From the NCBI GenBank assembly GCA_040954595.2, contig CM082584.2, positions 682,001-746,000 of the forward strand: a stretch of DNA of 64,000 bases, read 5' to 3'. This DNA is from Balanoglossus misakiensis. Taxonomy: Eukaryota; Hemichordata. Each line of letters begins with the position of its first letter. Position 1 is the stretch's first letter. Shown here in pieces: positions 43,884-58,227 of this stretch. The notes beneath the pieces are model-generated. The model saw only the letters and a list, made by a program, of their open reading frames with translations, did not search any database and was not told where the DNA came from. The position numbers and the translations under genes were made by a program.

Positions 43884-45937
43884 TACATTACATGCGGTAC
43901 GCCGATGTCAGCTTACCCGGCAGTACTGTAGGCCGTGCCCCCAACAAACGTCGGTGTTTGAAACGCCCTGGTTAAATTCGGGCTCTCTCTATAAATCGAC
44001 AGGCAATAATGCAGTCCTACCGGAACAAATGTCAAGTGTTGAACCGCTGTGACTTTCCCTGTTCGGTTTGCCCGACTTAGCCAACGTCTTTGTACTAGAG
44101 TGACGGGTCTTTTGCAGAGCCAGGCCGAAGGAAATCCGACTTGATCACCGTTGCTAACGAACGCTAGTGTCTGTCATGGTGTGCCGGGGTTTTAGTCGAG
44201 CCAGGCCGTAGGAGATCTGACTTGATCATCGTGGTCAATGTACGCGTGTTTCCGCTCTAAAGTGCCGGGGTTTCAGCTAAACCAGGCCGTAGGAAATCCG
44301 ACGTAATCACCGTTGATAACTTACGCCAGTCTGTGTCATATAGAGCCGGTGCACCAGCCGAGTCACGCCGTAGGAAATCTGACTTGATCAACGTGGTCAA
44401 TGTACGCCTGTTTCTGCTCTAGAGTGCCGGGGCTTCAGCTGAGCCAGGCCGTAGGAAACCCGACGTGATTACCGTTGTTAACTTACGCCAGTCTGTGTCC
44501 TATATATAGTGCCGGGGCATCAGCCGTGCCAGGCCGAAGGAAATGTGAGAAGATCAACGTGGTCTCTGTACGCGTGTTTCTGCTCTAGAGTGCCAGGGCT
44601 TTAGCTAAGCCATGCCGTAGGAAATCTGACTTGATCAAAGTTGCTAAAGAACGCTAGTGTCTGTCATAGTGTGCCGGGGTTTTAGTCGAGCCAAGCCGTA
44701 GGAGATCAGACTTGATCAACGTGGTCTCTGTACGCGTGTTTCTGCTCTAGAGTGCCGGGGCTTTATCCAAGCCATGCCGTAGAAAATCTGACTTGATCAC
44801 CGTTGCTAACGTACGCTAGTGTCTGTCATATTGTGACGGAGATTTAGCCTAGCCAGGTCGTAGAAAAATCGACTTGTTCAACGTTACCAGTGTGCAACTG
44901 TTTCTGCTCTAGAGTGTCAGGGTTTTAGCCGACTTATGCTGTAGGAAATCTGAGTTGATGAACGGGAATTCAATGTTAGAAAACCCGTGTGGAAAGTATC
45001 TCTACCCGTTTGAAACTATGAAAAGAATTTATTCTTATTTATTTTGTAAAAAAAGACAATTTTTCGAAAAAAAGTTGAAAATGGTAATTTTGTCTTGGGT
45101 GATTCAAATTATACCGCCTTTTCTGCAATTTGCAGCACTTTTTGCAAGAGAACGACACTTCATGCTCCATAATATTTCCGAAAATGAAGAAAAGAGTTAA
45201 TTTTTTATGATTTTTCAAAAATTTACCATTTTTGTCAAAATATGGCCAAAATGGCTATTTTTCTTGAATTCCGTCAATATCTCTGCATTTTTGGAGTGGT
45301 CGAGAGTTTTAACATACAATCAACATGTCATATATGATCAGGGCACCAAATTCGAAGAACAAAGGTTTTTTTATTTTTTTTTCTAAAAATGACATTTTCA
45401 AGCAAAATTTGGTAAAACGCAATTTTGTCTGCAGTGAGCCAAATTAGACGGTCTTTTGTGGAATTTGTATCGATATATACATACGAAGAGCATTCTATAC
45501 TCCATCAGATTTCCGAAAATGTAGAAAACAGGTATTTTTTGTAATTTTCAAAAAATTACCATTTTGACCAAATTGTGGCTAAAATTGTTATTTTCGTGAT
45601 GAATGCCGCCAGTGTCACTGCTTTTAAAAGTCATAAAAACTTTTAACATACAAGCAATTGTTTATATATGATCAGGTCACCGAATTAAAAATATAAAGAA
45701 TGTTTTGCCTAAAAATGACCTTTTTGGTGCAAAAACGAATAAAACGCAATCTTGTATTAAATCAGTTCATTCAGAGTGCATGTTTTATAATAAGCACCAT
45801 TTTTACATATAATGGAAATTTCATATATCATCAGATATCCAAATATGAAAAAATGATTTAGATTTTAGATGATTGTCCAAAATTAGCTGATATCTAATAA
45901 ATGTAGTATTGAACCGTTCTGTCCCCCCCCCCCCCCC
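43884..45937 (-). repeat. Satellite unit R11
   Basis: Full-length, 2054 bp. The linker is of the R3 subgroup, including the rare GTCAAGTGTTGAACCGC variant shared with R4 (30746). The C tract is 15 long. Confidence 0.92.
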
Positions 45938-47986
45938 TTACATTATATGCGGTACGCCGATGTCAGCTTACCCGGCAGTACTGCAGGCCGTGCCCCCAAC
46001 TAACGTCGGTGTTTGGAACGCCCTGGTTAAATTCGGGCTTTCTCTATAAATTGACAAGCAATAATGCAGTCCTACCCGAACAAATGTCGAGTGTTGACCC
46101 GCTGTGACTTTCCCTCTTCGGTTTGCCCGACTTAGCCAACGTCTTTGTACTAGAGTGTCGGGTCTTTTGCAGAGCCACGCCGAAGGAAATCCGACTTGAT
46201 CACCGTTGCTAACGAACGCTAGTGTCTGTCATGGTGTGCCGGGGTTTTAGTCGAGCCAGGCCGTAGGAGATCTGACTTGATCATCGTGGTCAATGTACGC
46301 GTGTTTCCGCTCTAAAGTGCCGGGGCTTTAGCTAAACCAGGCCGTAGGAAATCCGACGTAATCACCGTTGATAACTCACGCCAGTCTGTGTCATATAGAG
46401 CCGGGGCACCAGCCGAGTCACGCCGTAGGAAATCTGACTTGATCAACGTGGTCAATGTACGCCTGTTTCTGCTCTAGAGTGCCGGGGCTTCAGCTGAGCC
46501 AGGCCGTAGGAAACCCGACGTGATTACCGTTGTTAACTTACGCCAGTCTGTGTCCTATATATAGTGCCGGGGCATCAGCCGTGCCAGGCCGAAGGAAATG
46601 TGAGTAGATCAACGTGGTCTCTGTACGCGTGTTTCTGCTCTAGAGTGTCAGGGCTTTAGCAAAGCCATGCCGTAGGAAATCTGACTTGATCAACGTTGTT
46701 AACGAACGCTAGTGTCTGTCATAGTGTGCCGGGGTTTTAGTCGAGCCAAGCCGTAGGAGATCAGACTTGATCAACGTGGTCTCTGTACGCGTGTTTCTGC
46801 TCTAGAGTGCCGGGGCTTTATCCAACCCATGCCGTTGAAAATCTGACTTGATCACCGTTGCTAACGTACGCTAGTGTCTGTCATATTGTGACGAGATTTA
46901 GCCGAGCCAGGCCGTAGAAAAATCGACTTGTTCAACGTTATCAGTGTGCAACTGTTTCTGCTCTAGAGTGTCAGGGTTTTAGCCGACTTATGCTGTAGGA
47001 AATCTGAGTTGATGAACGGGAATTCAATGTTAGAAAACCCGTGTGGAAAGTATCTCTACCCGTTTGAAACTAAGAAAAGAATTTATTCTTGTTTATTTTT
47101 TAAAAAAGACAATTTTTCGAAAACAAGTCGAAAATGGTAATTTTGTCTTGGGTGATTCAAATTATACCACATTTTCTGGAATTTGCAGCACTTTTTACAA
47201 GAGAACGACACTTCATGCTCCATAATATTTCCGAAAATGAAGAAAAGAGTTTATTTTTTATGATTTTTTAAAAATGTACCATTTTGTCAAAATATGGCCA
47301 AAATGGCTATTTTTTCTTGAATTCCGTCAATATCTCTGCATTTTTGGAGTGGTCGAAAGTTTTAACATACAATCAACATGTCATATATGATCAGGGCACC
47401 AAATTCGAAGAACGAAGGTTTTTTTATTTTATTTTTCTAAAAATGACATTTTCAAGAAAAATTTGGTAAAACGCAATTTTGTCTGCAGTGAGCCAAATTA
47501 GACGGTCTTTTGTGGAATTTGTATCGATATATATATACGAAGAGCATTCTATACTCCATCAGATTTCCGAAAATGTAGAAACAGGTATTTTTTGTAATTT
47601 TCAAAAATTTACCATTTTGACCAAATTGTGGTTAAAATTGTTATTTTCGTGTTGAATGCCGCCAGTGTCACTGCTTTTAAAAGTCATAAAAACTTTTAAC
47701 ATGCAAGCAATTGCTTATATATGATCAGGCAACCGAATTAAAAAAATAAAGAATGTTTTGCCTAAAAATGACCTTTTTGGTGCAAAAACGAATAAAACGC
47801 AATTTTGTATTAAATCAGCTCATTCAGAGTGCATTTTTTATAATCAGCACCATTTAAACATATATTGGAAATTTCATACATCATCAGATATCCAAATATG
47901 AAAAAATGATTAAGATTTTAGATGATTGTCCAAAATTAGCTGATATCTAATAAATGTAGTATTGAACCGTTCTGTCCCCCCCCCCC
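45938..47986 (-). repeat. Satellite unit R12, copy of R1
   Basis: Full-length. From about 46.6 kb on, the A/B variants, M3 and M2 match R1 at about 21.16 kb offset, with few differences (for example GTTTATTTTTT near 47091). Confidence 0.92.
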
Positions 47987-50035
47987 TTACATTATATGCG
48001 GTACGCCGATGTCAGCTTACCCGGCAGTACTGCAGGCCGTGCCCCCAAATAACGTCGGTGTTTGAAACGCCCTGGTTAAATTCGGGCTTTCTCTATAAAT
48101 TGACAGGCAATAATGCAGTCCTACCCGAACAAATGTCGAGTGTTGACCCGCTGTGACTTTCCCTCTTCGGTTTGCCCGACTTAGCCAACGTCTTTGTACT
48201 AATGTGTCGGGTCTTTTGCAGAGCCAGGCCGAAGGAAATCCGACTTGATCACCGTTGCTAACGAACGCTAGTGTCTGTCATGGTGTGCCGGGGTTTTAGT
48301 CGAGCCAGGCCGTAGGAGATCTTACTTGATCATCGTGGTCAATGTACGCGTGTTTCCGCTCTAAAGTGCCGGGGCTTCAGCTAAACCATGCCGTAGGAAA
48401 TCCGACGTAATCACCGTTGATAACTTACGCCAGTCTGTGTCATATAGAGCCGGTGCACCAGCCGAGTCACGCCGTAGGAAATCTTACTTGATCAACGTGG
48501 TCAATGTACGCCTGTTTCTGCTCTAGAGTGCCGGGGCTTCAGCTGAGCCAGGCCGTGGGAAACCCGACGTGATTACCGTTGTTAACTTACGCCAGTTTGT
48601 GTCCTATATATAGTGCCGGGGCATCAGCCGTGCCAGGCCGAAGGAAATGTGAGTAGATCAACGTGGTCTCTGTACGCGTGTTTCTGCTCTAGAGTGCCAG
48701 GGCTTTAGCCAAGCCATGCCGTAGGAAATCTGACTTGATCAACGTTGCTAACGAACGCTAATGTCTGTCATAGTGTGCCGGGGTTTTAGTCGAGCCAAGC
48801 CGTAGGAGATCAGACTTGATCAACGTGGTCTCTGTACGCGTGTTTCTGCTCTAGAGTGCCGGGGCTTTATCCAACCCATGCCGTAGAAAATCTGACTTGA
48901 TCACCGTTGCTAACGTACGCTAGTGTCTGTCATATTGTGACGGAGATTTAGCCGAGCCAGGCCGTAGAAAAATCGACTTGTTCAACGTTACCAGTGTGCA
49001 ACTGTTTCTGCTCTAGAGTGTCAGGGTTTTAGCCGACTTATGCTGTAGGAAATCTTAGTTGATGACGGGAATTTAATGTTAGAAAACCCGTGTGGAAAGT
49101 ATCTCTACCCGTTTGAAACTAAGAAAAGAATTTATTCTTATTTATTTTGTAAAAAAGACAATTTTTCGAAAAAAAGTCGAAAAATTGCAATTTTGTCTTG
49201 GGTGATTCAAATTATACCGCCTTTTCTGGAATTTGCAGCACTTTTTACAAGAGAACGACACTTCATGCTCCATAATATTTCCGAAAATGAAGAAAAGAGT
49301 TTATTTTTTATGATTTTTTAAAAATGTACCATTTTGTCAAAATATGGCCAAAATGGCTATTTTTTCTTGAATTCCGTCAATATCTCTGCATTTTTGGAGT
49401 GGTCGAAAGTTTTAACATACAATCAACATGTCATATATGATCAGGGCACCAAATTCGAAGAACGAAGGTTTTTTTATTTTATTTTTCTAAAAATGACATT
49501 TTCAAGAAAAATTTGGTAAAACGCAATTTTGTCTGCAGTGAGCCAAATTAGACGGTCTTTTGTGGAATTTGTATCGATATATATATACGAAGAGCATTCT
49601 ATACTCCATCAGATTTCCGAAAATGTAGAAAACAGGTATTTTTTGTAATTTTCAAAAATTTACCATTTTGACAAATTGTGGCTAAAATTGTTATTTTCGT
49701 GTTGAATGCCGCCAGTGTCACTGCTTTTAAAAGTCATAAAAACTTTTAACATGCAAGCAATTGCTTATATATGATCAGGCCACCGAATTAAAAAAATAAA
49801 GAATGTTTTGCCTAAAAATGACCTTTTTGGTGCAAAAACGAATAAAACGCAATTTTGTATTAAATCAGCTCATTCAGAGTGCATTTTTTATAATCAGCAC
49901 AATTTTTACATATATTGGAAATTTCATACATCATCAGATATCCAAATATGAAAAAATGATTTAGATTTTAGATGATTGTCCAAAATTAGCTGATATCTAA
50001 TAAATGTAGTATTGAACCGTTCTGTCCCCCCCCCC
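47987..50035 (-). repeat. Satellite unit R13
   Basis: 2049 bp. A one-base deletion in GATGACGGG (49063) and a distinctive M3/M2 combination are shared only with R14, its near-identical neighbour. Confidence 0.92.
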
Positions 50036-52086
50036 TACATTATATGCGGTACGCCGATGTCAGCTTACCCGGCAGTACTGCAGGCCGTGCCCCCAAATAA
50101 CGTCGGTGTTTGAAACGCCCTGGTTAAATTCGGGCTTTCTCTATAAATTGACAGGCAATAATGCAGTCCTACCCGAACAAATGTCGAGTGTTGACCCGCT
50201 GTGACTTTCCCTCTTCGGTTTGCCCGACTTAGCCAACGTCTTTGTACTAATGTGTCGGGTCTTTTGCAGAGCCAGGCCGAAGGAAATCCGACTTGATCAC
50301 CGTTGCTAACGAACGCTAGTGTCTGTCATGGTGTGCCGGGGTTTTAGTCGAGCCAGGCCGTAGGAGATCTGACTTGATCATCGTGGTCAATGTACGCGTG
50401 TTTCCGCTCTAAAGTGCCGGGGCTTCAGCTAAACCATGCCGTAGGAAATCCGACGTAATCACCGTTGATAACTTACGCCAGTCTGTGTCATATAGAGCCG
50501 GGGCACCAGCCGAGTCACGCCGTAGGAAATCTTACTTGATCAACGTGGTCAATGTACGCCTGTTTCTGCTCTAGAGTGCCGGGGCTTCAGCTGAGCCAGG
50601 CCGTGGGAAACCCGACGTGATTACCGTTGTTAACTTACGCCAGTTTGTGTCCTATATATAGTGCCGGGGCATCAGCCGTGCCAGGCCGAAGGAAATGTGA
50701 GTAGATCAACGTGGTCTCTGTACGCGTGTTTCTGCTCTAGAGTGCCAGGGCTTTAGCCAAGCCATGCCGTAGGAAATCTGACTTGATCAACGTTGCTAAC
50801 GAACGCTAATGTCTGTCATAGTGTGCCGGGGTTTTAGTCGAGCCAAGCCGTAGGAGATCAGACTTGATCAACGTGGTCTCTGTACGCGTGTTTCTGCTCT
50901 AGAGTGCCGGGGCTTTATCCAACCCATGCCGTAGAAAATCTGACTTGATCACCGTTGCTAACGTACGCTAGTGTCTGTCATATTGTGACGGAGATTTAGC
51001 CGAGCCAGGCCGTAGAAAAATCGACTTGTTCAACGTTACCAGTGTGCAACTGTTTCTGCTCTAGAGTGTCAGGGTTTTAGCCGACTTATGCTGTAGGAAA
51101 TCTGAGTTGATGACGGGAATTCAATGTTAGAAAACCCGTGTGGAAAGTATCTCTACCCGTTTGAAACTAAGAAAAGAATTTATTCTTATTTATTTTGTAA
51201 AAAAGACAATTTTTCGAAAAAAAGTCGAAAAATTGCAATTTTGTCTTGGGTGATTCAAATTATACCGCCTTTTCTGGAATTTGCAGCACTTTTTACAAGA
51301 GAACGACACTTCATGCTCCATAATATTTCCGAAAATGAAGAAAAGAGTTTATTTTTTATGATTTTTTAAAAATGTACCATTTTGTCAAAATATGGCCAAA
51401 ATGGCTATTTTTTCTTGAATTCCGTCAATATCTCTGCATTTTTGGAGTGGTCGAAAGTTTTAACATACAATCAACATGTCATATATGATCAGGGCACCAA
51501 ATTCGAAGAACGAAGGTTTTTTTATTTTATTTTTCTAAAAATGACATTTTCAAGAAAAATTTGGTAAAACGCAATTTTGTCTGCAGTGAGCCAAATTAGA
51601 CGGTCTTTTGTGGAATTTGTATCGATATATATATACGAAGAGCATTCTATACTCCATCAGATTTCCGAAAATGTAGAAAACAGGTATTTTTTGTAATTTT
51701 CAAAAATTTACCATTTTGACCAAATTGTGGTTAAAATTGTTATTTTCGTGTTGAATGCCGCCAGTGTCACTGCTTTTAAAAGTCATAAAAACTTTTAACA
51801 TGCAAGCAATTGCTTATATATGATCAGGCCACCGAATTAAAAAAATAAAGAATGTTTTGCCTAAAAATGACCTTTTTGGTGCAAAAACGAATAAAACGCA
51901 ATTTTGTATTAAATCAGCTCATTCAGAGTGCATTTTTTATAATCAGCACCATTTTTACATATATTGGAAATTTCATACATCATCAGATATCCAAATATGA
52001 AAAAATGATTTAGATTTTAGATGATTGTCCAAAATTAGCTGATATCTAATAAATGTAGTATTGAACCGTTCTGTCCCCCCCCCCCC
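50036..52086 (-). repeat. Satellite unit R14, near-identical to R13
   Basis: Tandem copy of R13 at about 2048 bp offset. Open stretches in the AT half are identical, and only a few substitutions were seen elsewhere (for example GCCGGGGCACC at about 50498). Confidence 0.92.
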
Positions 52087-54132
52087 TACATTATATGCGG
52101 TACGCCGATGTCAGCTTACCCGGCAGTACTGCAGGCCGTGCCCCCAAATAACGTCGGTGTTTGAAACGCCCTGGTTAAATTCGGGCTTTCTCTATAAATT
52201 GACAGGCAATAATGCAGTCCTACCCGAACAAATGTCGAGTGTTGACCCGCTGTGACTTTCCCTCTTCGGTTTGCCCGACTTAGCCAACGTCTTTGTACTA
52301 ATGTGTCGGGTCTTTTGCAGAGCCAGGCCGAAGGAAATCCGACTTGATCACCGTTGCTAACGAACGCTAGTGTCTGTCATGGTGTGCCGGGGTTTTAGTC
52401 GAGCCAGGCCGTAGGAGATCTGACTTGATCATCGTGGTCAATGTACGCGTGTTTCCGCTCTAAAGTGCCGGGGCTTCAGCTAAACCATGCCGTAGGAAAT
52501 CCGACGTAATCACCGTTGATAACTTACGCCAGTCTGTGTCATATAGAGCCGGTGCACCAGCCGAGTCACGCCGTAGGAAATCTTACTTGATCAACGTGGT
52601 CAATGTACGCCTGTTTCTGCTCTAGAGTGCCGGGGCTTCAGCTGAGCCAGGCCGTGGGAAACCCGACGTGATTACCGTTGTTAACTTACGCCAGTTTGTG
52701 TCCTATATATAGTGCCGGGGCATCAGCCGTGCCAGGCCGAAGGAAATGTGAGTAGATCAACGTGGTCTCTGTACGCGTGTTTCTGCTCTAGAGTGCCAGG
52801 GCTTTAGCCAAGCCATGCCGTAGGAAATCTGACTTGATCAACGTTTCTAACGAACGCTAATGTCTGTCATAGTGTGCCGGGGTTTTAGTCGAGCTAAGCC
52901 GTAGGAGATCAGACTTGATCAACGTGGTCTCTGTACGCGTGTTTCTGCTCTAGAGTGCCGGGGCTTTATCCAACCCATGCCGTAGAAAATCTGACTTGAT
53001 CACCGTTGCTAACGTACGCTAGTGTCTGTCATATTGTGACGGAGATTTAGCCGAGCCAGGCCGTAGAAAAATCGACTTGTTCAACGTTACCAGTGTGCAA
53101 CTGTTTCTGCTCTAGAGTGTCAGGGTTTTAGCCGACTTATGCTGTAGGAAATCTGAGTTGATGAACGGGAATTCAATGTTAGAAAACCCGTGTGGAAAGT
53201 ATCTCTACCCGTTTGAAACTAAGAAAAGAATTTATTCTTATTTATTTTGTAAAAAAGACAATTTTTCGAAGAAAAGTCGAAAAATTGCAATTTTGTCTTG
53301 GGTGATTCAAATTATACCGCCTTTTCTGGAATTTGCAGCACTTTTTACAAGAGAACGACACTTCATGCTCCATAATATTTCCGAAAATGAAGAAAAGAGT
53401 TAATTTTTTATGATTTTTCAAAAATTTACCATTTTTGTCAAAATATGGCCAAAATGGCTATTTTTCTTGAATTCCGTCAATATCTCTGCATTTTTGGAGT
53501 GGTCGAGAGTTTTAACATACAATCAACATGTCATATATGATCAGGGCACCAAATTCGAAGAATAAAGGTTTTTTTATTTTTTTTTCTAAAAATGACATTT
53601 TCAAGAAAAATTTGGTAAAACGCAATTTTGTCTGCAGTGAGCCAAATTAGACGGTCTTTTGTGGAATTTGTATCGATATATACATACGAAGGGCATTCTA
53701 TACTCCATCAGATTTCCGAAAATGTAGAAAACAGGTATTTTTTGTAATTTTCAAAAATTTACCATTTTGACCAAATTGTGGCTAAAATTGTTATTTTCGT
53801 GATGAATGCCGCCAGTGTCACTGCTTTTAAAAGTCATAAAAACTTTTAACATACAAGCAATTGTTTATATATGATCAGGTCACCGAATTAAAAAAATAAA
53901 GAATGTTTTGCCTAAAAATTACCTTTTTGGTGCAAAAACGAATAAAACGCAATTTTGTATTAAATCAGCTCATTCAGAGTGCATTTTTTATAATCAGCAC
54001 CATTTTTACATATATTGGAAATTTCATACATCATCAGATATCCAAATATGAAAAAATGATTTAGATTTTAGATGATTGTCCAAAATTAGCTGATATCTAA
54101 TAAATGTAGTATTGAACCGTTCTGTCCCCCCC
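52087..54132 (-). repeat. Satellite unit R15
   Basis: Full-length. The A/B block is very close to R13 and R14, but the AT half switches to an R8-like version from about 53150, so the unit looks recombinant. The C tract is only 7 long. Confidence 0.9.
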
Positions 54133-56179
54133 TACATTATATGCGGTACGCCGATGTCAGCTTACCCGGCAGTACTGCAGGCCGTGCCCCCAAATAACGT
54201 CGGTGTGTGAAACGCCCTGGTTAAATTCGGGCTTTCTCTATAAATTAACAGGCAATAATGCAGTCCTACCCGAACAAATGTCGAGTGTTGACCCGCTGTG
54301 ACTTTCCCTCTTCGGTTTGCCCGACTTAGCCAACGTCTTTGTACTAGAGGGTCGGGTCTTTTGCCGAGCCAGGCCGAAGGAAATCCGACTTGATCACCGT
54401 TGCTAACGAACGCTAGTGTCTGTCATGGTGTGCCGGGGTTTTAGTCGAACCAGGCCGTAGGAAATCTGACTTGATCAACGTGGTCAATGTACGCGTGTTT
54501 CCGCTCTAAAGTGCCGGGGCTTCAGCTAAACCATGCCGTAGGCAATCCGACGTAATCACCGTTGATAACTTACGCCAGTCTGTGTCATATAGAGCCGGTG
54601 CACTAGCCGAATCACGCCGTAGGAAATCTGACTTGATCAACGTGGTCAATGTACGCCTGTTTCTGCTCTAGAGTGCCGGGGCTTCAGCTGAGCCAGGCCG
54701 TAGGAAACCCGACGTGATTACCGTTGTAAACTTACGCCAGTCTGTGTCCTATATATAGTGCCGGGGCATCAGCCGTGCCAGGCCGAAGGAAATGTGAGTA
54801 GATCAACGTGGTCTCTGTACGCGTGTTTCTGCTCTAGAGTGCCGGGGCTTTATCCAAGCCATGCCGTAGAAAATCTGACTTGATCACCGTTGCTAACGTA
54901 CGATAGTGTCTGTCATAGTGTGCCGGGGTTTTAGTCGAGCCAAGCCGTAGGAGATCAGACTTCATCAACGTGGTCTCTGTACGCGTGTTTCTGCTCTAGA
55001 GTGCCGGGGCTTTATCCAAGCCATGCCGTAGAAAATCTGACTTGATCACCGTTGCTAACGTGCGCTAGTGTCTGTCATATTGTGACGGAGATTTAGCCGA
55101 GCCAGGCCGTAGAAAAATCGACTTGTTCAACGTTACCAGTGTGCAACTGTTTCTGCTCTAGAGTGTCAGGGTTTTAGCCGACTTATGCTGTAGGAAATCT
55201 GAGTTGATGAACGGGAATTCAATGTTAGAAAACCCGTGTGGAAAGTATCTCTACCCGTTTGGAACTATGAAAAGAATTTATTCTTATTTATTTTGTGAAA
55301 CAAGACAATTTTTCGAAAAAAAGTCGAAAATGGTAATTTTGTCTTGGGTGATTCAAATTATACCACATTTTCTGGAATTTGCAGCACTTTTTACAAGAGA
55401 ACGACACTTCATGCTCCATAATATTTCCGAAAATGAAGAAAAGAGTTTATTTTTTATGATTTTTTAAAAATGTACCATTTTGTCAAAATATGGCCAAAAT
55501 GGCAATTTTTTCGTGAATTCCGTCAATATCTCTGCATTTTTGGAGTGGTCGAAAGTTTTAACATACAATCAACATGTCATATATGATCAGGGCACCAAAT
55601 TCGAAGAACGAAGGTTTTTTTATTTTATTTTTCTAAAAATGACATTTTAAAGGAAAATTTGGTAAAACGCAATTTTGTCTGCAGTGAGCCAAATTAGACG
55701 GTCTTTTGTGGAATTTGTATCGATATATATATACGAAGAGCATTCTATACTCCATCAGATTTCCGAAAATGTAGAAAACAGGTATTTTTTGTAATTTTCA
55801 AAAATTTACCATTTTGACCAAATTGTGGTTAAAATTGTTATTTTCGTGTTGAATGCCGCCAGTGTCACTGCTTTTAAAAGTCATAAAAACTTTTAACATG
55901 CAAGCAATTGCTTATATATGATCAGGCCACCGAATTAAAAAAATAAAGAATGTTTTGCCTAAAAATGACCTTTTTGGTGCAAAAACGAATAAAACGCAAT
56001 TTTGTATTAAATCAGCTCATTCAGAGTGCATTTTTTATAATCAGCACCATTTTTACATATATTGGAAATTTCATACATCATCAGATATCCAAATATGAAA
56101 AAATGATTTAGATTTTAGATGATTGTCCAAAATTAGCTGATATCTAATAAATGTAGTATTGAACCGTTCTGTCCCCCCC
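54133..56179 (-). repeat. Satellite unit R16
   Basis: Full-length, 2047 bp. In the A/B block the seventh monomer is replaced by a copy of the ninth (near 54840-54910), while A/B phase is kept. The first monomers share the AGAGGGTCGGGTCTTTTGCCG variant with R10 and R19. Confidence 0.9.
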
Positions 56180-58227
56180 TACATTATATGCGGTACGCCG
56201 ATGTTAGCTTACCCGGCAGTACTGCAGGCCGTGCCCCCAAATAACGTCGGTGTGTGAAACGCCCTGGTTAAATTCGGGCTTTCTCTATAAATTAACAGGC
56301 AATAATGCAGTCCTACCCGAACAAATGTCGAGTGTTGACCCGCTGTGACTTTCCCTCTTCGGTTTGCCCGACTTAGCCAACGTCTTTGTACTAATGTGTC
56401 GGGTCTTTTGCAGAGCCAGGCCGAAGGAAATCCGACTTGATCACCGTTGCTAACGAACGCTAGTGTCTGTCATGGTGTGCCGGGGTTTTAGTCGAGCCAG
56501 GCCGTAGGAGATCTGACTTGATCATCGTGGTCAATGTACGCGTGTTTCCGCTCTAAAGTGCCGGGGCTTCAGCTAAACCATGCCGTAGGAAATCCGACGT
56601 AATCACCGTTGATAACTTACGCCAGTCTGTGTCATATAGAGCCGGTGCACCAGCCGAATCACGCCGTAGGAAATCTGACTTGATCAACGTGGTCAATGTA
56701 CGCCTGTTTCTGCTCTAGAGTGCCGGGGCTTCAGCTGAGCCAGGCCGTAGGAAACCCGACGTGATTACCGTTGTTAACTTACGCCAGTCTGTGTCCTATA
56801 TATAGTGCCGGGGCATCAGCCGTGCCAGGCCGAAGGAAATGTGAGTAGATCAACGTGGTCTCTGTACGCGTGTTTCTGCTCTAGAGTGCCGGGGCTTTAT
56901 CCAAGCCATGCCGTAGAAAATCTGACTTGATCACCGTTGCTAACGTACGATAGTGTCTGTCATAGTGTGCCGGGGTTTTAGTCGAGCCAAGCCGTAGGAG
57001 ATCAGACTTCATCAACGTGGTCTCTGTACGCGTGTTTCTGCTCTAGAGTGCCGGGGCTTTATCCAAGCCATGCCGTAGAAAATCTGACTTGATCACCGTT
57101 GCTAACGTGCGCTAGTGTCTGTCATATTGTGACGGAGATTTAGCCGAGCCAGGCCGTAGAAAAATCGACTTGTTCAACGTTACCAGTGTGCAACTGTTTC
57201 TGCTCTAGAGTGTCAGGGTTTTAGCCGACTTATGCTGTAGGAAATCTGAGTTGATGAACGGGAATTCAATGTTAGAAAACCCGTGTGGAAAGTATCTCTA
57301 CCCGTTTGGAACTATGAAAAGAATTTATTCTTATTTATTTTGTGAAACAAGACAATTTTTCGAAAAAAAGTCGAAAATGGTAATTTTGTCTTGGGTGATT
57401 CAAATTATACCACATTTTCTGGAATTTGCAGCACTTTTTACAAGAGAACGACACTTCATGCTCCATAATATTTCCGAAAATGAAGAAAAGAGTTTATTTT
57501 TTATGATTTTTTAAAAATGTACCATTTTGTCAAAATATGGCCAAAATGGCTATTTTTTCGTGAATTCCGTCAATATCTCTGCATTTTTGGAGTGGTCGAA
57601 AGTTTTAAACATACAATCAACATGTCATATATGATCAGGGCACCAAATTCGAAGAACGAAGGTTTTTTTATTTTATTTTTCTAAAAATGACATTTTAAAG
57701 GAAAATTTGGTAAAACGCAATTTTGTCTGCAGTGAGCCAAATTAGACGGTCTTTTGTGGAATTTGTATCGATATATATATACGAAGAGCATTCTATACTC
57801 CATCAGATTTCCGAAAATGTAGAAAACAGGTATTTTTTGTAATTTTCAAAAATTTACCATTTTGACCAAATTGTGGTTAAAATTGTTATTTTCGTGTTGA
57901 ATGCCGCCAGTGTCACTGCTTTTGAAAGTCATAAAAACTTTTAACATGCAAGCAATTGCTTATATATGATCAGGCCACCGAATTAAAAAAATAAAGAATG
58001 TTTTGCCTAAAAATGACCTTTTTGGTGCAAAAACGAATAAAACGCAATTTTGTATTAAATCAGCTCATTCAGAGTGCATTTTTTATAATCAGCACCATTT
58101 TTACATATATTGGAAATTTCATACATCATCAGATATCCAAATATGAAAAAATGATTTAGATTTTAGATGATTGTCCAAAATTAGCTGATATCTAATAAAT
58201 GTAGTATTGAACCGTTCTGTCCCCCCC
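56180..58227 (-). repeat. Satellite unit R17, near-identical to R16 in most of its length
   Basis: Offset about 2047-2048 bp. It shares the monomer replacement, the GTGTGTGAAACGCC linker variant, the GTGAAACAAGACAA M3 variant and a 7-base C tract with R16. The first monomers differ (ACTAATGTGTCGG type), so the duplication boundary falls inside the A/B block. Confidence 0.9.
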
